Assembly (NCBI RefSeq): GCF_035582795.1
Contig: NC_134366.1
Span: 91,941,756 to 92,005,755, forward strand
Direction of reading: 5' to 3'
Length of the DNA stretch: 64,000 nt
From: Mycteria americana
Lineage: Eukaryota > Chordata > Aves > Ciconiiformes > Ciconiidae
Part shown: piece by piece, positions 52,561-63,980 of the stretch
How positions within the stretch are numbered: position 1 is the stretch's first letter
How the letters are laid out: each line of letters opens with the position of its first letter
The notes under the pieces: model-generated
Databases searched by the model: none
What the model was told of the DNA's origin: nothing
The model's input: the letters and a program-made list of their open reading frames with translations, nothing else
Position numbers and translations under genes: made by a program

Positions 52561-55282
52561 TTAATTAACTGAGATGACTAGTTGTTTCTTTGAAATCCTA
52601 ATGAAAATAATGTCCTTTGAGTGTTCTGGTCTTCTTTGGGAGCTCAATGTACAGGAGATGATCTAAGTCAATCCACTTCAGTTCTCTGGCCCTCTACTTG
52701 GGGACCCTCCTCTCTGACCCTCCACAGTGACCAAAGGCTATTTCGTGTCTTCACTCTCTAGCTACAAACTTGTACTTCAGAAAAAAGGCATATATATTTG
52801 CCATCATGAACTCATTTGGCCTGAACGTGGCCCTCATCTCAACGGCATTCATAATGAATTTGCACAGCAATCATGTTGTTGTCTCCATCATTTATAGATG
52901 TTATGCTTTATTTGGACACAATGAAAATCTCAAGCAATTAGAAGTGGATCCAAAGAAGGGTTTCTCCATGAAAGAAACTCAGGCCAGTATGACTGTGACA
53001 GCTACTGGCCTTTATGCAATATACAACCCAGCAAAGCCACAGCTTGACAGACAAGCTTTGTCTATTATAATAGCACGTTTCCCCTAAAAGTGTGTTTCAG
53101 AAGGTTTTGCAACTCACTAATGTAGTTTAATTATGATCTTTCAGCAATTTGTTTAATGTCCTACAGGAATCAAACAAATCTAGTTCTTCTTGAAAATAAG
53201 ACGGACAATGCAAGCTATCATATACAGGGTTGTGGGTTTTTTTTTTCATTTAGTCAAGAGCTAGTTTTGCTTGAAACTAGAACAACATGTAAAAAGGAAA
53301 AAATTCTATTCCCTTTCAGTCAGCAGAAGGAGAAATCACATTAATATTTCTTCAAGTGATAAGAAGTTAAAAGTGTTGAATGCTTTTGGCTGGCAGAGCT
53401 CCAGGATTTCCGTATTGTTACAGGATTTGCATAAAACTTTGTTTAAGATCAAGTTCTCATGTTGATATGATCTCACTCTAGTGAACATCTAGATTTGGGA
53501 GCCATATCCATGCAAACAGTTGCGGTCTAGTAGCATTAGTTTTAGAGTTTAGAATTAAAGTTTTGCAGTAAGTGGTTCTGTTCTCATGTCTCTGTTCATT
53601 ACACAGGAGTGACAGCACACACTTAAGCTTATGACATAGATCTTCCTGTGTTCTGCGTATCTGCTAACGCATACATTGCATGTTACCATGTGATTAACAA
53701 GGTGTTCTCTGCAATAGGTTGAGTTACTTCACAGCTGAAAATGTGGACTTCTAGAAAGCATAACCAAGGGAAAGGGCAACATAACCACTGTGGTAATTTA
53801 ATTGAAATACAGATAAATGATCTACAGGAACACAGCAAGGAAAGATACAGAGCCAAAGCTAGCTGAAAAATGAGTAAATACTAGCTTGAAGACACCGAAA
53901 CTTTTTTTACTGTGACACATTAACAATTATGCACAGAGATAATAAGATATATCCCAACATGTTAGAATACAAAGTTTCTATCAAGAAGCATATTGAATGG
54001 CTTCTTTACCCAGGAGAAAATGTGCCGAAGAACTTTGGGTTTTAAGTAGAAAAGAAATAAAAGGTGCTGAGATAAATATTTCTATTCTCAGACTGTACAT
54101 TTACTGTCATTGTTTCACAGCAAACTCCTGGGCAGACTTTTTTTCTGAACCACAAATCTGTCAGTGCAGAACTTCCTTCGCTCCCTATCACCTCTGTGTT
54201 CTAGATGGTGAGGCACTTGGATTTTCAGGCTCTTGCCTCACACGGTCAATGGCTGTGGGAGAGCAGGCAAAGCCAGTTCATTTCCCTCAACACCATCCTC
54301 CATATATCAACTCCAAGTTAGAACAGAGATGGCAAGTATTTAAAGACACAATATTTATCCTGCTTCAAGCAAGGGGGATCCATTATATTTGTCATGTATA
54401 TGTTTGCTTTTCTCCATAATGCCTTGGTGACAGCGTTGTTTCAAGGGATGTTTACAAACACACCTGTAGGCAATTTGCAGTATAGTTTGAACCCTTGGTA
54501 ACAGAAGCTACTTCAGCACTGAAGGCCACTTTCAAGACATTGTGCCGTAGTGGATTGTCAATTCGGTGCATTGTTCGGTCAGGAAAGAGACACCATGAGG
54601 AGTGCCACGTTTCTCTTGCCATCACCACCAATAACTTGTTCGTGAATCTGTCAGCGACTCATCCACAGAAGAGGCTGACAGCTGAACTTTCAGTGACCTA
54701 ATAATTATTTTAGTGCTTATAAAAAATACTGTAATATTAGTTTTCTTGAGCTCTGTTGAAGCTTTTACTCAATATTACATGCACGGGAAAAGACTACACT
54801 TGGGAGAGCTATCATATTTCAGGGCACATGGTAGCTCTTCCTCAGCTTGGTTCTAAAAGTATTATTCATTAAGGCGATGTCATCAGTTCAAGGCAACTGG
54901 ATGTAAAGCATGGGCCACTATGCAGAAAGCTGAATGTTCCTCTAAATATCACCTAAGGAAACTAGCACTGAGGAAATCATTAAAATGTACAATACTGGTG
55001 GAACGTCAGACGGCCACGAGTGGCTTAAAAGGGTTCTGCTGATACCTCTGCACTGTAGGATGGTTTTCTTCGAGGTGAAGATCCCTGAGGGTAGGAAATG
55101 AGAAAAGGGAACAGCGTACAAGAACAGAGAATGGATAAATCCTTCTTACCAAAATCCTTCCCTGAAAATGACACCAGATCCATCAGAAAAAACTGTCTGC
55201 ATGGACAACTTGCCACTCTCCTTGAACTCTCACATCCCATGTGCAGCTTCCTAGAGGCATCAAGATGCTCTTAGCTATGAAT

Positions 55283-55310
55283 GCTGGAGTCATACAGAGC
55301 ATGTGTGGAC
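55283..55310. repeat. Direct repeat copy 1 (28 bp)
   Basis: This matches 55,649-55,676 at 24 of 28 bases (core ATACAGAGC, then GTGT/GTAT, then GGAC). A nearby tandem of GCTCCTAGTGAAA lies at 55,430-55,455. Confidence 0.65.
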
Positions 55311-55648
55311 CGCAAACACGGAATGAGTTTCCACATTTCCACATTTGCTTTAGTCTGCTAATTCAGGCATTTGAATTGTAGGCTCGGGGGCTACCCTGAG
55401 CAGTCAGGTACACTACAGAGGCCTCACATGCTCCTAGTGAAAGCTCCTAGTGAAATGAACTTACAAACCAACAGTACACTCCCTTCCATCTAAAGCAAAG
55501 CACGGAATGGAAGAGCCTGGAAAATCTGGCCAGATTTTCATTTTTACTCTCTGGGGAGCTGTTGTCTCCCCTGCTTCACAGGGCTTGTAGATCTGAAAAG
55601 GAAAGCAATAGTCAACAGGCAGCTTTCACCCACTCTTCCGTGAGACCA

Positions 55649-55687
55649 GCTGGAGTTATACAGAGCGTGTATGGACTTGTATAACTC
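55649..55687. repeat. Direct repeat copy 2 with 9-bp-arm hairpin
   Basis: This is the second copy of the 55,283 motif. It overlaps an inverted repeat: GAGTTATAC (55,653-55,661) pairs with GTATAACTC (55,679-55,687). A CpG-dense run (CCCGGCGCGGG, GCGGCGTTCGC) follows at about 55,688-55,723. Confidence 0.65.
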
Positions 55688-56328
55688 CCGGCGCGGGCTG
55701 TACATTCACCTGTGCGGCGTTCGCACACAGGGCTGAGTGATGCTGCTGGAGGAGAACGAGCCCCACTCTCTCAGCCCATCTGGTTCGGAAACCTGTTGGT
55801 TAGAGCAGCTAGCATATCTTCCCCATTTGCCTCAGCTTTTGTGGTGACGGCAAGAAACCCAGAAGAGCTGTTTTCACCACCTCAGAGCTCACTGAATGTG
55901 CTTCCTCCCACCAGCTCAGCACAGTTAGCAGCAGAAGTCAATCATGCACTTACCAGGGCTGGCCAAAATACAAGCAACAGGAAACTCTGCATATGAATGG
56001 GGAATGCCAAAATCATCTGAGCACCGCATCTAGCAGTGACAGGTTTCGCCCTATCCTTTTCCAGACTCCTCGTTTTATACCACCTCTAGCCTGGTTTTGT
56101 TTTTGTTTTTGTTTTCTTTCTCCCCGAATGGCACGCTTCACTGCTTTGAGGAAGGATGATTACAGGAAGCTGATGCAGCAATTCTCAGGCTCCCGTCTAT
56201 CTTGGACAAACAGATGTACCAAAGCGTTTCTCATGGTGTTACTCTCCCATGTTGATTACGTGTTTGCAACTGCGTTTCCACTGTTTTCTACATCCCGATG
56301 TGCGCTTGTTTTGTTTGTGCTTTTCTAA

Positions 56329-58822
56329 GGTAGTGAGATGAGAGAGGCGTGTATCAATTCTATTATTGTTGATCCGTTCTTTGTTGTGTCTAACTTTGCT
56401 TCATTTCTTCTCCATAGTTCAGCAATCATCTTAAATTGATCTAGCAGATGTACATCTACAGCATCCTGCTATGGTTATTTTGAATATGAGCCCTTCCTTC
56501 ACCAACCAATCACATAAGGAAAACAGTAACAGCAGAAAATAAATTCACAAACTAAAACCAGGCTCTATCCTTTTGCAGGGGTTATGCTCTACATCCCATC
56601 AAGTATTTAAAGGAGTACTACATATGAAGCAGGAGATGGCCAGCAGCCCCCCGATTTTACTACTTGTACAGAAGTGGCTTCCATTTGTCATGTAAAGTCA
56701 TGATGGCATAGATTTCTGTCATTAAAATTAATCCTATGGGAAGCTTTGCCGTTATAGTTACTAGGCTCTTGCCTGGAATAAAAGGTTATGCTTCAACATT
56801 GCATTCACACCCTTTTCGTGCCAATGCATCGGTACTACAACCACCACCATGACACCACTAGCAAGCACCCATCAACATACTTTTATAAGTAGCAAAAGGC
56901 AGGTGGTTAAGGCCCAGTCTTATTACACATTCAGTGTTGTACCCTTTGTAAGGACAGCAAGTCTCTAATCAAAATGAAGCTCCTACCATCAGTCCTACGG
57001 TTTACATAAAGCACCAAGTGCATGCTGCTCTGAACAACTGCAAGGGCAGTGTACATAAAATTAAATCTTTTGAAAAGCCATTCAAATTCCTACAGGGTAA
57101 AAAAAAAAAATCCCTGCATCAGCAGATCATAATCATATGTGGCACTACTTACCAGGCTAAAATCTAAACTATGCAACATGTGACTAAAAAGCATGTGGCT
57201 TTCCCAACACTACAGCACTGGTGAGGTACTTGGCAGCCTATACCCAATAAGTCAGATCAGCTATACAGCCTACTTAATTTCTATTCTGGAGAACACAATA
57301 CCAAACACATCAAAAGAGATCGGCCTCTGATTTATATCCTAAGACAGAAGGTTTTTATTAATAAAACTGTTTCCTCAGAGTTAAATTCCATTAACCATAC
57401 TTAAGAGGGAATTACTACACATCTTGCTCGCAGGCAAAACCTGACCATTCCACATGTGTTACAAATCAGTATCTCTTTACATTTATTGGTGTGCTGAAGA
57501 AAGTCAAAGGATTTTATTTTCAGATTCTGGCAAGTCAGGAATCTTTCATGTTTGAGGAATCATATTGCTATCAATCAGTTTCTATTTTAAACTTCTGAAT
57601 TTTTATATCAAATAACGAACAGCTACATTTTTATACTAACCGCGTTTCTCCATCTTGAAGTAAAAAGCTTAGCTGGCATCCCACTTTTAAGAAAGACAGC
57701 TGTGAGATACAAGATGCTGTGGAGAAGACTTTAAAGTCCTTTCCATTCTACACGAGGTGTGTCCCTCCTTCTTCACCCTGCATTTTTTTTAATCTTGAAA
57801 GCGTTTCCTACTAATGCATGAAGCCTCTATTATGCTGCATATGGTTTCTATTTTCAAGTCTCTAATGCTTTCAGGAATTTCTTTGATTTCTCTAGTTGTT
57901 ACCTCATTCTTGTCATTCCTGATTGACACAGAAGCAGCAACCCAAGCCCGTCCTAAGTTTTCTTTCTTTAGTTATGAAGCTGTCTCAATGCATCTGTACA
58001 GTACTTCAAAATGGCCTGCCTTTACTACCCTTGTAGGAATGAAGGTCAGGCCTTGAATATTGGTTGATAACTCTTCATTATATTTGAACAGCATCCGGTT
58101 TTGTTACTTGAAGAACTCAGATTTTAACCATTAAATTTACAAGGCACCCAAGGACACTACATCTACACCTACAGATCTAAATCAAGACCTGGGATTTGCG
58201 CACAAATGTGTACATACAAATGTAGCATCCTCTTCTTGCAGATGGAGGAAAAAAAAAGAAATATTCTGAAATTCTTGGTTTTAAAATTAGTGCAAAATCA
58301 GCTTTCAATGCCAAGTTTCCAAATAATTAGTAGCTCAATGGTAGCTGAATGCCCGAAAATGTAGCCGCACAGAACTCTCCCAAGATGTCAGGGGAAGGCC
58401 TGTTTCTGCCCCGCAGCCAGCTTCTGTCCCTCAGCGTGGGCATGGGTGGCTGCCTACACAAGGGAAGAACTTAGCATTGTTCAGACGGAAGCTGTCCTGT
58501 GCACAGGAGGCTCTGCTGAAGGACTTCATGGTTCACTGCATGGGGCAAAGCTACCAGTGGAACACAGCACAAACACACGAAGCTTCACTTGGAAAATACA
58601 ATTTATTCCAGAGACTTAATGTTGCAAGATCAAAATACACAAATACTTAAAGACTAGAGATAGCTCTAGAGATGGTTCTGAAATTATGGAGTGTGCACAC
58701 TCTGTAATCTCAGGGAAAGGGTATGCTCCAAAGGTATGCCACTTTCCGAAATAAATCAGTCTTTTATCACCAGGTTGCTTCAGTGGGTGTTGCATTTCAA
58801 ACACAAAGAATCATGGAAGGGC
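56329..58822. other. Intron segment with nothing recognised
   Basis: AT-rich unique sequence with short chance frames only. Confidence 0.6.
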
Positions 58823-58840
58823 GGGGGGGGGGGGGGGGGG
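58823..58840. repeat. Poly(G) run, 18 bases
   Basis: Eighteen G on the plus strand, preceded by GGGC. It is likely length-variable and hard to sequence, so the exact count is uncertain. Confidence 0.85.
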
Positions 58841-59983
58841 AGCACCTGATCATTGCTTCATGCAATAACTGGAACAGTAATTTTACCAGTTTTATCTTTT
58901 AATGTTGATTTTATTTTAACTGGATATGATATGCTCAGAGGTTCATATCAACAGAAAAAACTGCTGCATGATTGCTTTTTGGCAGCTACGTACAACTTCC
59001 CTGAATTACACAATCAGCTATTTCATATGTGAAGCATACAATAGACAGAGCCACCATGAATTTCCCAACGCTTTGGGTTTATTCTGTCCACAGACCAGAG
59101 TTGGTGCTCTCCGGTGAAACTAAAGCAGCCAGAAAAAAAGAAAATATTCACTGCGTACAATCCAGTAGGTAGGAAGAGCACAAAGCAAAGCTTCTCCCTC
59201 ATATGAAGTTCTGTGAGCCAGTGAGTAGAGACAGCAAGTGCAAAAACCTTTGGTCATGTCCTTGCTTCTTCCTTTTCCCTCGTCCCTAAAGCTTGGAGGG
59301 TCTGCCCAAAATCCTCAGAAACACCCTGAATACAAAAGGATTGTGCGGGTCGAGGTATCTCCACTGGAGACAGCAGCAGCAGCCGATGCCGCATCTTCCC
59401 CTGGGTACGGCACTCCCACCCCGCACTCTCACTGCTCCTGTGCTTAATGGGGAACAGCCACGCTGGGAAAAAACCCTTGGTGTCTGAAGCCTGGCCACTG
59501 GTCTAGGCGGTGCCTGGCAAGCATCTGGCAAGCAGAGAGGGGACGTTAAGACAGATTTTAGGGCTCTGATGGCAGTGCTTCTTCAGAAGAGAGGTTAATT
59601 GAAAACACTGGAAATACCAAGTAATCGCCATGTGAGAGGCCTTGGGGTGTATGTTTTCCAGCGAACGTTCATCGCCCTAGGGGGGAAGCAATAAAACCCA
59701 CCGCCAGCCCCTGTTTAGGAGCCCACTTGCAATACTCTTTCGTCATCTCTAAATCCGGCTTGACAAATACACCAGTTCTCTACGGTCAGAAACTAACAGT
59801 CGTTAGCTTACAAAATTACCCGTTTCCAACAGGCTTCAGCATGCTCACCCTAAAGAGAAACATATATCCTAATTTTGGGCGAGAGCATCTGCTGGGAAGG
59901 AGAAGGGGCGGAGGAGGAGCGAGCACCGATGCCAGCATCGAGATGCAACAATTCGAACAAAAGAGATTTCAAGATGTCGCACT

Positions 59984-60005
59984 CACACACACACACACAC
60001 ACACA
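59984..60005. repeat. (CA)11 microsatellite
   Basis: Eleven CA units on the plus strand at the edge of the CpG island. Confidence 0.92.
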
Positions 60006-60365
60006 AATTATCTTCCTCTTGAAAGATTGCTTCCCCTCGGCAGAGGGAGATGCTTCAGGAGACCGCCCGGACACGCAGAACACGAGTGTCTCCCCCTAGA
60101 CGGAGCCCGGCAGCCAGCGCGGCCCCGCGGCGTGGCTGCTTCACCGGGCAGCCAACTGCGGCACCTACATTGCACCCACCTCGCCCTCTTTGACCAAAAG
60201 GACCCACAAATGGCCCTGCCGTACCCGCGCTGCTGCAGAGGACCCCCCCGCTCCCCCTTTTCTGCGCCGCCCCCCGAAGGCCGCTTTGCGGGGGGGCTGG
60301 AGCCCAGGGCGGGGGAGCTCTGCGGGCACCCCGCGGGCACGCGCCTTCCGCCGACCGAAATCTGC

Positions 60366-60382
60366 GGGGGGGGGGGGGGGGG
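60366..60382. repeat. Poly(G) run, 17 bases
   Basis: An unbroken G run on the plus strand (C in BASP1 sense). It is a possible G-quadruplex on the non-sense strand, and its length may be an assembly estimate. Confidence 0.85.
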
Positions 60383-60447
60383 CCAGCACCGCCTTCCTCT
60401 TCCCCTTCAAAAATGCCAGATTTTGCCTCGGGGAGGTGAGGGGGTGC

Positions 60448-60465
60448 GGGGGGGGGGGGGGGGGG
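60448..60465. repeat. Poly(G) run, 18 bases
   Basis: A second long G run only 66 bases after the first, inside the CpG island and within the start of BASP1 intron 1 in transcript order. Confidence 0.85.
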
Positions 60466-60695
60466 CGCAGGTCAGCGCCGCCGTCGCGCACGGTACCAGC
60501 CGCCAAAGCGAAGCCGGGCGCAGTGCGGGGGTGAAGGATGTTGGCGTGCCGCTGCGACGCCCCGAATTACCTCCCCGGGGCCGGGTGAAGCCCCGGCAAG
60601 GCCGGGTGGGGTGGGGGGAGCTTGGGGGGGGCGGCCCGGGGGTCGCAGCGCGGCGCCTTTGTTCGGCCGCCGGCCCCATCCCCGCCCCCGCCTCC

Positions 60696-60705
60696 GCGCA
60701 TGCGC
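60696..60705. promoter_or_regulatory. NRF1-type site GCGCATGCGC
   Basis: A perfect palindromic match to the nuclear respiratory factor 1 consensus, next to CCCCGCCCCCGCC (an Sp1-type box). It lies about 1.3 kb inside intron 1, so it may mark an internal or secondary start site in the island. Confidence 0.65.
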
Positions 60706-61973
60706 CGGGCAGAGACAAAGGCGCGGGCAGGGCGGCGGGGCTTCACTCGTCCCCCCGCGCCCCCCGCGGGGAGCCCACTCGGCCTGGCGGGTGGGTGGGG
60801 GGGCCCCCGTGTGCGTGTTCCCCCCCCTTCCCTCACGTGAGCCGCCACGCCCAGCTGAGGCAGGGGGAAAGTTCCTTTGCGGGAGCCGCGTTTGAAAGAC
60901 ACGCGTGTGCGTGGGGAGAGGCGACGCAGCGAGGCGGGTCGGGAGGAGAAAGAAAAACGGTGGTGGGGAGGTGTAGCTTGCTCTGGTGGGGAAAAAACGG
61001 AACGGGGGGGGATCTGTGGGAAGCGGGGGGCGGCACTCGGTGAATATTCGCGAAAGAAGCGCATCGGGGCGCCGGGCGCGGTGAGCGGAGCAGCGCCGGG
61101 GGCGGCAGCGGCGGTCCCCGCCCGTTGCGACGGCCGGTCCGTAGCCCCTGCCCGGGCAGGACGCGGGCAGCCGAGCCCCCAAAACCCTGGCATAACGCCC
61201 CGCCCAAGAGCAGGGATTAAAATCGCCGTCGCGTCCACGCGCACGCGTGACCGCGAAGGCAGCGCCGCTCCTGCGCTGCCTCACGGAGAACAATCGCATT
61301 GTTGCCAGCCACAATGGGCACGCGCCGCCCCGCGCCTCGCCGCCAGCGCGGGCTGCGCTCCTCCGCGCGCCCGGCCCCGCCCGCCGCGCTCCCGGCACCG
61401 GGGCGCCGGCCCCGCCGAGCCCCGCCGAGCCCCCGCGCAAGCCGCCCGGCACCTCCCTGCACCACCACCGCCCCCCGCCCTGCCATCTTCCTAGCGCGGC
61501 GCCTTTTCTTCTCCCGGAGATGCGTTTCGTGGAGAGGTTTGGGGATCTTTTTTTTTTTTTAAATTACTCCTGTTTTTTTAAGCAGCCTCCCTCTGGAAAC
61601 AGACTCAAGGCACCGGAAAGAAACGGGGCACAAACCGCTATTATCCCCACCACACCCACCGCTACCCCCCCTTCCCCGAGAAAGCGTTATCGGGCATTTA
61701 AATTTCACGGAATAGCCTTCAGTCCGTTTTGTGCCTCGAATCCGCTCCCAGGCGGTCTCCCTCTCGAGGAATCGAGCTCCTCGCGGCGATATTCCTAAAA
61801 CGTGCCCTGGCAGGCGGCTCCCCGTCCGCTCCGCTCTCCCCACGCTTCCCGATTCAAACGCCCATCTCCTTTCCCCACATCCCAGACACCACGGGGCGGG
61901 GGGGAAATGATAAAAATTGCAAAGCTCTCGGGGTCTGCTATGTCAATGGCGTAACTGAGATGTACCGCTTCTT

Positions 61974-61984
61974 ACCTTCTTACG
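61974..61984 (-). promoter_or_regulatory. Exon 1 splice donor (duplicated)
   Basis: In BASP1 sense the sequence is AAAAACGTAAGAAGGTAAGAAG, read here as two successive GTAAGAAG units. The second gives AAG|GTAAGA, an excellent U1 match with last exonic base 61,976. The first gives AAC|GTAAGA with last exonic base 61,984. Use of either changes only the leader, by eight bases. The assignment as the BASP1 donor is inferred from strength and position. Confidence 0.65.
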
Positions 61985-62225
61985 TTTTTCCTCTCTCCCC
62001 CGCTGTGTATTTGTGTGCTGGGGTGTCACCAAGAGAGTCCCAGGTAGCCCAGAGCCCGCTCGGCTTGGTCTGAGTGCTGTGGCTCTCCCCCGCTCGCTCG
62101 CCGGGACTGGAGTGACTAGTGCCTGCTGGAGCAATGCCGCCGCTACCGCGGCTGCTGCCTCTGCATTTCTCACTCTCTCCCCCTCCCTCTTTCCCTCCCT
62201 CCCCCCTTCCCTGTGACAGTCTGTG
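61976..62225 (-). other. BASP1: Inferred BASP1 exon 1 (5' UTR)
   Basis: This is a GA-rich leader in BASP1 sense (GGGAGGGAGGGAAAGAGGG near the start, then AGAGAGTGAGAAATG). The donor defines its end at 61,976 (or 61,984). The start near 62,225 is a guess from the AT-rich TATA-like run about 25-35 bases further upstream, so it may be off by many tens of bases. It has one ATG, at 62,166, that opens a seven-codon upstream ORF. The protein start lies in the next exon, 9 bases after the junction. Confidence 0.55.
62143..62166 (-). other. Upstream ORF, 7 codons (MQRQQPR)
   Basis: ATG at 62,166-62,164 and TAG at 62,145-62,143 within the inferred leader. The context has G at -3 and C at +4, so it is a moderate initiation site. 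If transcription starts upstream of it, this short frame could lower or tune BASP1 translation. It is too short to expect a conserved peptide role. Confidence 0.4.
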
Positions 62226-62247
62226 GGCAGTTCAGAAGCCACACGCA

Positions 62248-62264
62248 CTTATTTATTTATTTTG
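62248..62264 (-). promoter_or_regulatory. TATA-like AT run upstream of exon 1
   Basis: It reads AAAATAAATAAATAAGT in BASP1 sense, an isolated AT-rich island in GC-rich DNA. It is not a canonical TATAAA, but it sits where a TATA element would be for a start near 62,220-62,225. Confidence 0.35.
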
Positions 62265-62587
62265 CAGGCTCGCAGGCGGGAGATGCGCTGCGCGGCCGCC
62301 ACGCTTAGGGGGCGCACGGACCCCAGGTTTTAAATATTACCCTTGCGCGCTGCGGGAGGACTTGCTCGGAGGTCCGCAAACGCACCTTGCAACCTTGCCC
62401 CCCACCCCCCAAAAAAAATCTCAGGGAGGATCCCGGCGAGGAGGGGACGGGGAGCGGGAAAGGGAGAAGCCAACCTGCCGAGGAGAGCGGGCGCGGCGCG
62501 GGGCCGCACGCCGAGGTGCGGGGCTCCCCGCCGCCCTCCACGCCGCGGCGGGGGGGCTGTGCCGGCTGTGCCCCGTGGGGCGGCGGC

Positions 62588-62635
62588 GGCCCCGGCCCCG
62601 GCCCCGGCCCCGGCCCCGGCCCCGGCCCCGGCCCC
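62588..62635. repeat. (GGCCCC)8 hexanucleotide repeat
   Basis: Eight perfect GGCCCC units on the plus strand, flanked by GGC repeats. In BASP1 sense this is (GGGGCC)8, the motif expanded in human C9orf72 disease. It lies about 360 bases upstream of the inferred start and can form G-quadruplexes on the minus strand. Frames through it encode Pro-Arg, Ala-Pro and Gly-Pro dipeptide runs, but none is supported as a gene. Confidence 0.95.
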
Positions 62636-63966
62636 GGCGGAGCTGGGAAGCTGCGCGGCGGAGCGAGCGGGCGAGCCGGGCCGCCTGCCTACACGTGCAG
62701 CCCCTTCGGGGGCGCGGGAGCCCGCTCACCCTCCGGAGAGGGGCGGCACGGGCGGAAGAGATTGAAAAACCCCAGGCGGTTACCGTTTGGGCGCGCTTAA
62801 GGAGAGGGTCTGCCCCTTAAACACAAAAGACAAAAAAATAGAGGAAAGCAACCCATTTCTCAGGAGAATGGATCTCTCCCGGGCGCTCCTGCAGCTGAAG
62901 AGCTGGCCTGAACGTCGCTGGCGCTTCAGGTCTGGTATCCCTCCAGCTCTCCCCCTGTCCAAAAGCGTCCCGGGGGCAGCCACAGCACCCCCGCACCCTC
63001 CGCCAAAACCACGGGCACCGCCCGCACCTTCCCACCGCCCTCTTCTTAAAGCCCTGCCGCCAGGCACAGCCCGGCTGCGGCGGAGCGGGGCGCGCCCTGT
63101 CCGCCGCTCCGCGCCCGCTCCGCGCTGCGGGAGCCCGGCGGCGGCGGCTGATGCGCGGGGCTGGGGCGCCCTCTGCTCCCCGAGCGGCGGGCGGGCAGGG
63201 GCTGCTGGGCCGGGCCGGGCCGGGCGCTGGCTCCCGGGCGGTGGCCGCCCGCCGTGGCCCCGCCGCCGGGGAAGGCCGGTGAAACGGACCCTCTGGGAGC
63301 GAACCGCGGTGGCGGCATCTCCCTGGGGACGCTGGGGTGCAGGGGCGCGATCCTGCCGCGGCTTCGAAGCCAGCTGCACCATCTTTCAGCAGGGACAATG
63401 AAGGCTATTTCCCATTCATTTGGGGACAAGGACCGAGTGAGAGACGCGTAGCTGGCCCGTGATAAGGATAATTCCGGTTTGCATTTGCGATAGAGACGGA
63501 GCGAAAAGGGCGCAGGGCATGTGGCGAGGGCAGGCGCGGCGCGGGGATGTTTTGCTGCAGGGACGTGGTGTGCGGCGCGATGTGCGAGGCCAGGAGTCCC
63601 GCTTCCCATACATTCCCATGTAGCAATACTATCGGGCAATAAAACGCATTCGGGGTTTATGTGTTTCACGCACCGCACCCTGCAGCCTGTGGCCGCGCCG
63701 AGCATCCAGCCGCTGCCGGGGCGGGCAGGCGAGGCGGCCCGAGCCGCCGGGGGAGACGCGGGGCTCGGGGACGGGCGGGCAGCGCGGCGGGAGCCCCCGT
63801 TGTTCCCCCACGGTCACACAAAAGCCCCGGGCGTGGCGGGAGGGAGGGAGGGAAGGAGCGAGCACGGGCACGGCGTATTCCCCGGGCGACTGCAGGGACA
63901 ATTCCCCGTATTTTCGTGCAAACCTTCACATGCCAGCGTTCGCGCCAGCCTTTTCCTCTTTTTTCT
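62636..63966. other. Upstream part of the BASP1 CpG island
   Basis: GC-rich DNA with GGCGGC/GGGCGG boxes and GGCCGGGCCGGGCCGGG near 63,209-63,225. A less GC-rich interval at about 63,380-63,500 and 63,600-63,670 breaks it. This is the natural place for a divergent plus-strand transcript (human has BASP1-AS1), but no exon can be defined. Confidence 0.5.
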
Positions 63967-63980
63967 CCCCCCCCCCCCCC
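63967..63980. repeat. Poly(C) run, 14 bases
   Basis: Fourteen C after a T-rich stretch near the right edge of the window. Confidence 0.85.

Larger units (their letters stand above)
10720..61975 (-). other. BASP1: BASP1 intron 1, about 51 kb, in the 5' UTR
   Basis: This spans from the inferred exon 1 donor (GT at 61,975-61,974) to the acceptor at 10,720. The acceptor is clear; the donor is inferred from a strong AAG|GTAAGA in the CpG island. A single giant intron splitting the leader from the coding exon is the known BASP1 layout (about 58 kb in human, from memory). No nested protein gene was found on either strand. Stretches without their own entry (about 12-15.8, 19.9-28.9, 32-40.2, 44.3-49 and 51.1-55.2 kb) look like unique, mostly AT-rich DNA with only short chance frames. 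Confidence 0.8.

Noticed and set aside
52770..53087. 105-codon frame
   Set aside because: No known domain, and it sits in unremarkable AT-rich intron sequence.
59727..61043. 438-codon plus-strand open frame in the CpG island
   Set aside because: It is low-complexity Gly/Arg/Pro/Ala sequence crossing two poly(G) runs and a CA repeat, with other long frames open at the same place on both strands. This is the stop-codon scarcity of GC-rich DNA, not a protein.
60472..61452. 326-codon minus-strand open frame
   Set aside because: Same cause. It has no domain, lies inside the intron start of BASP1, and its composition mirrors GC content.
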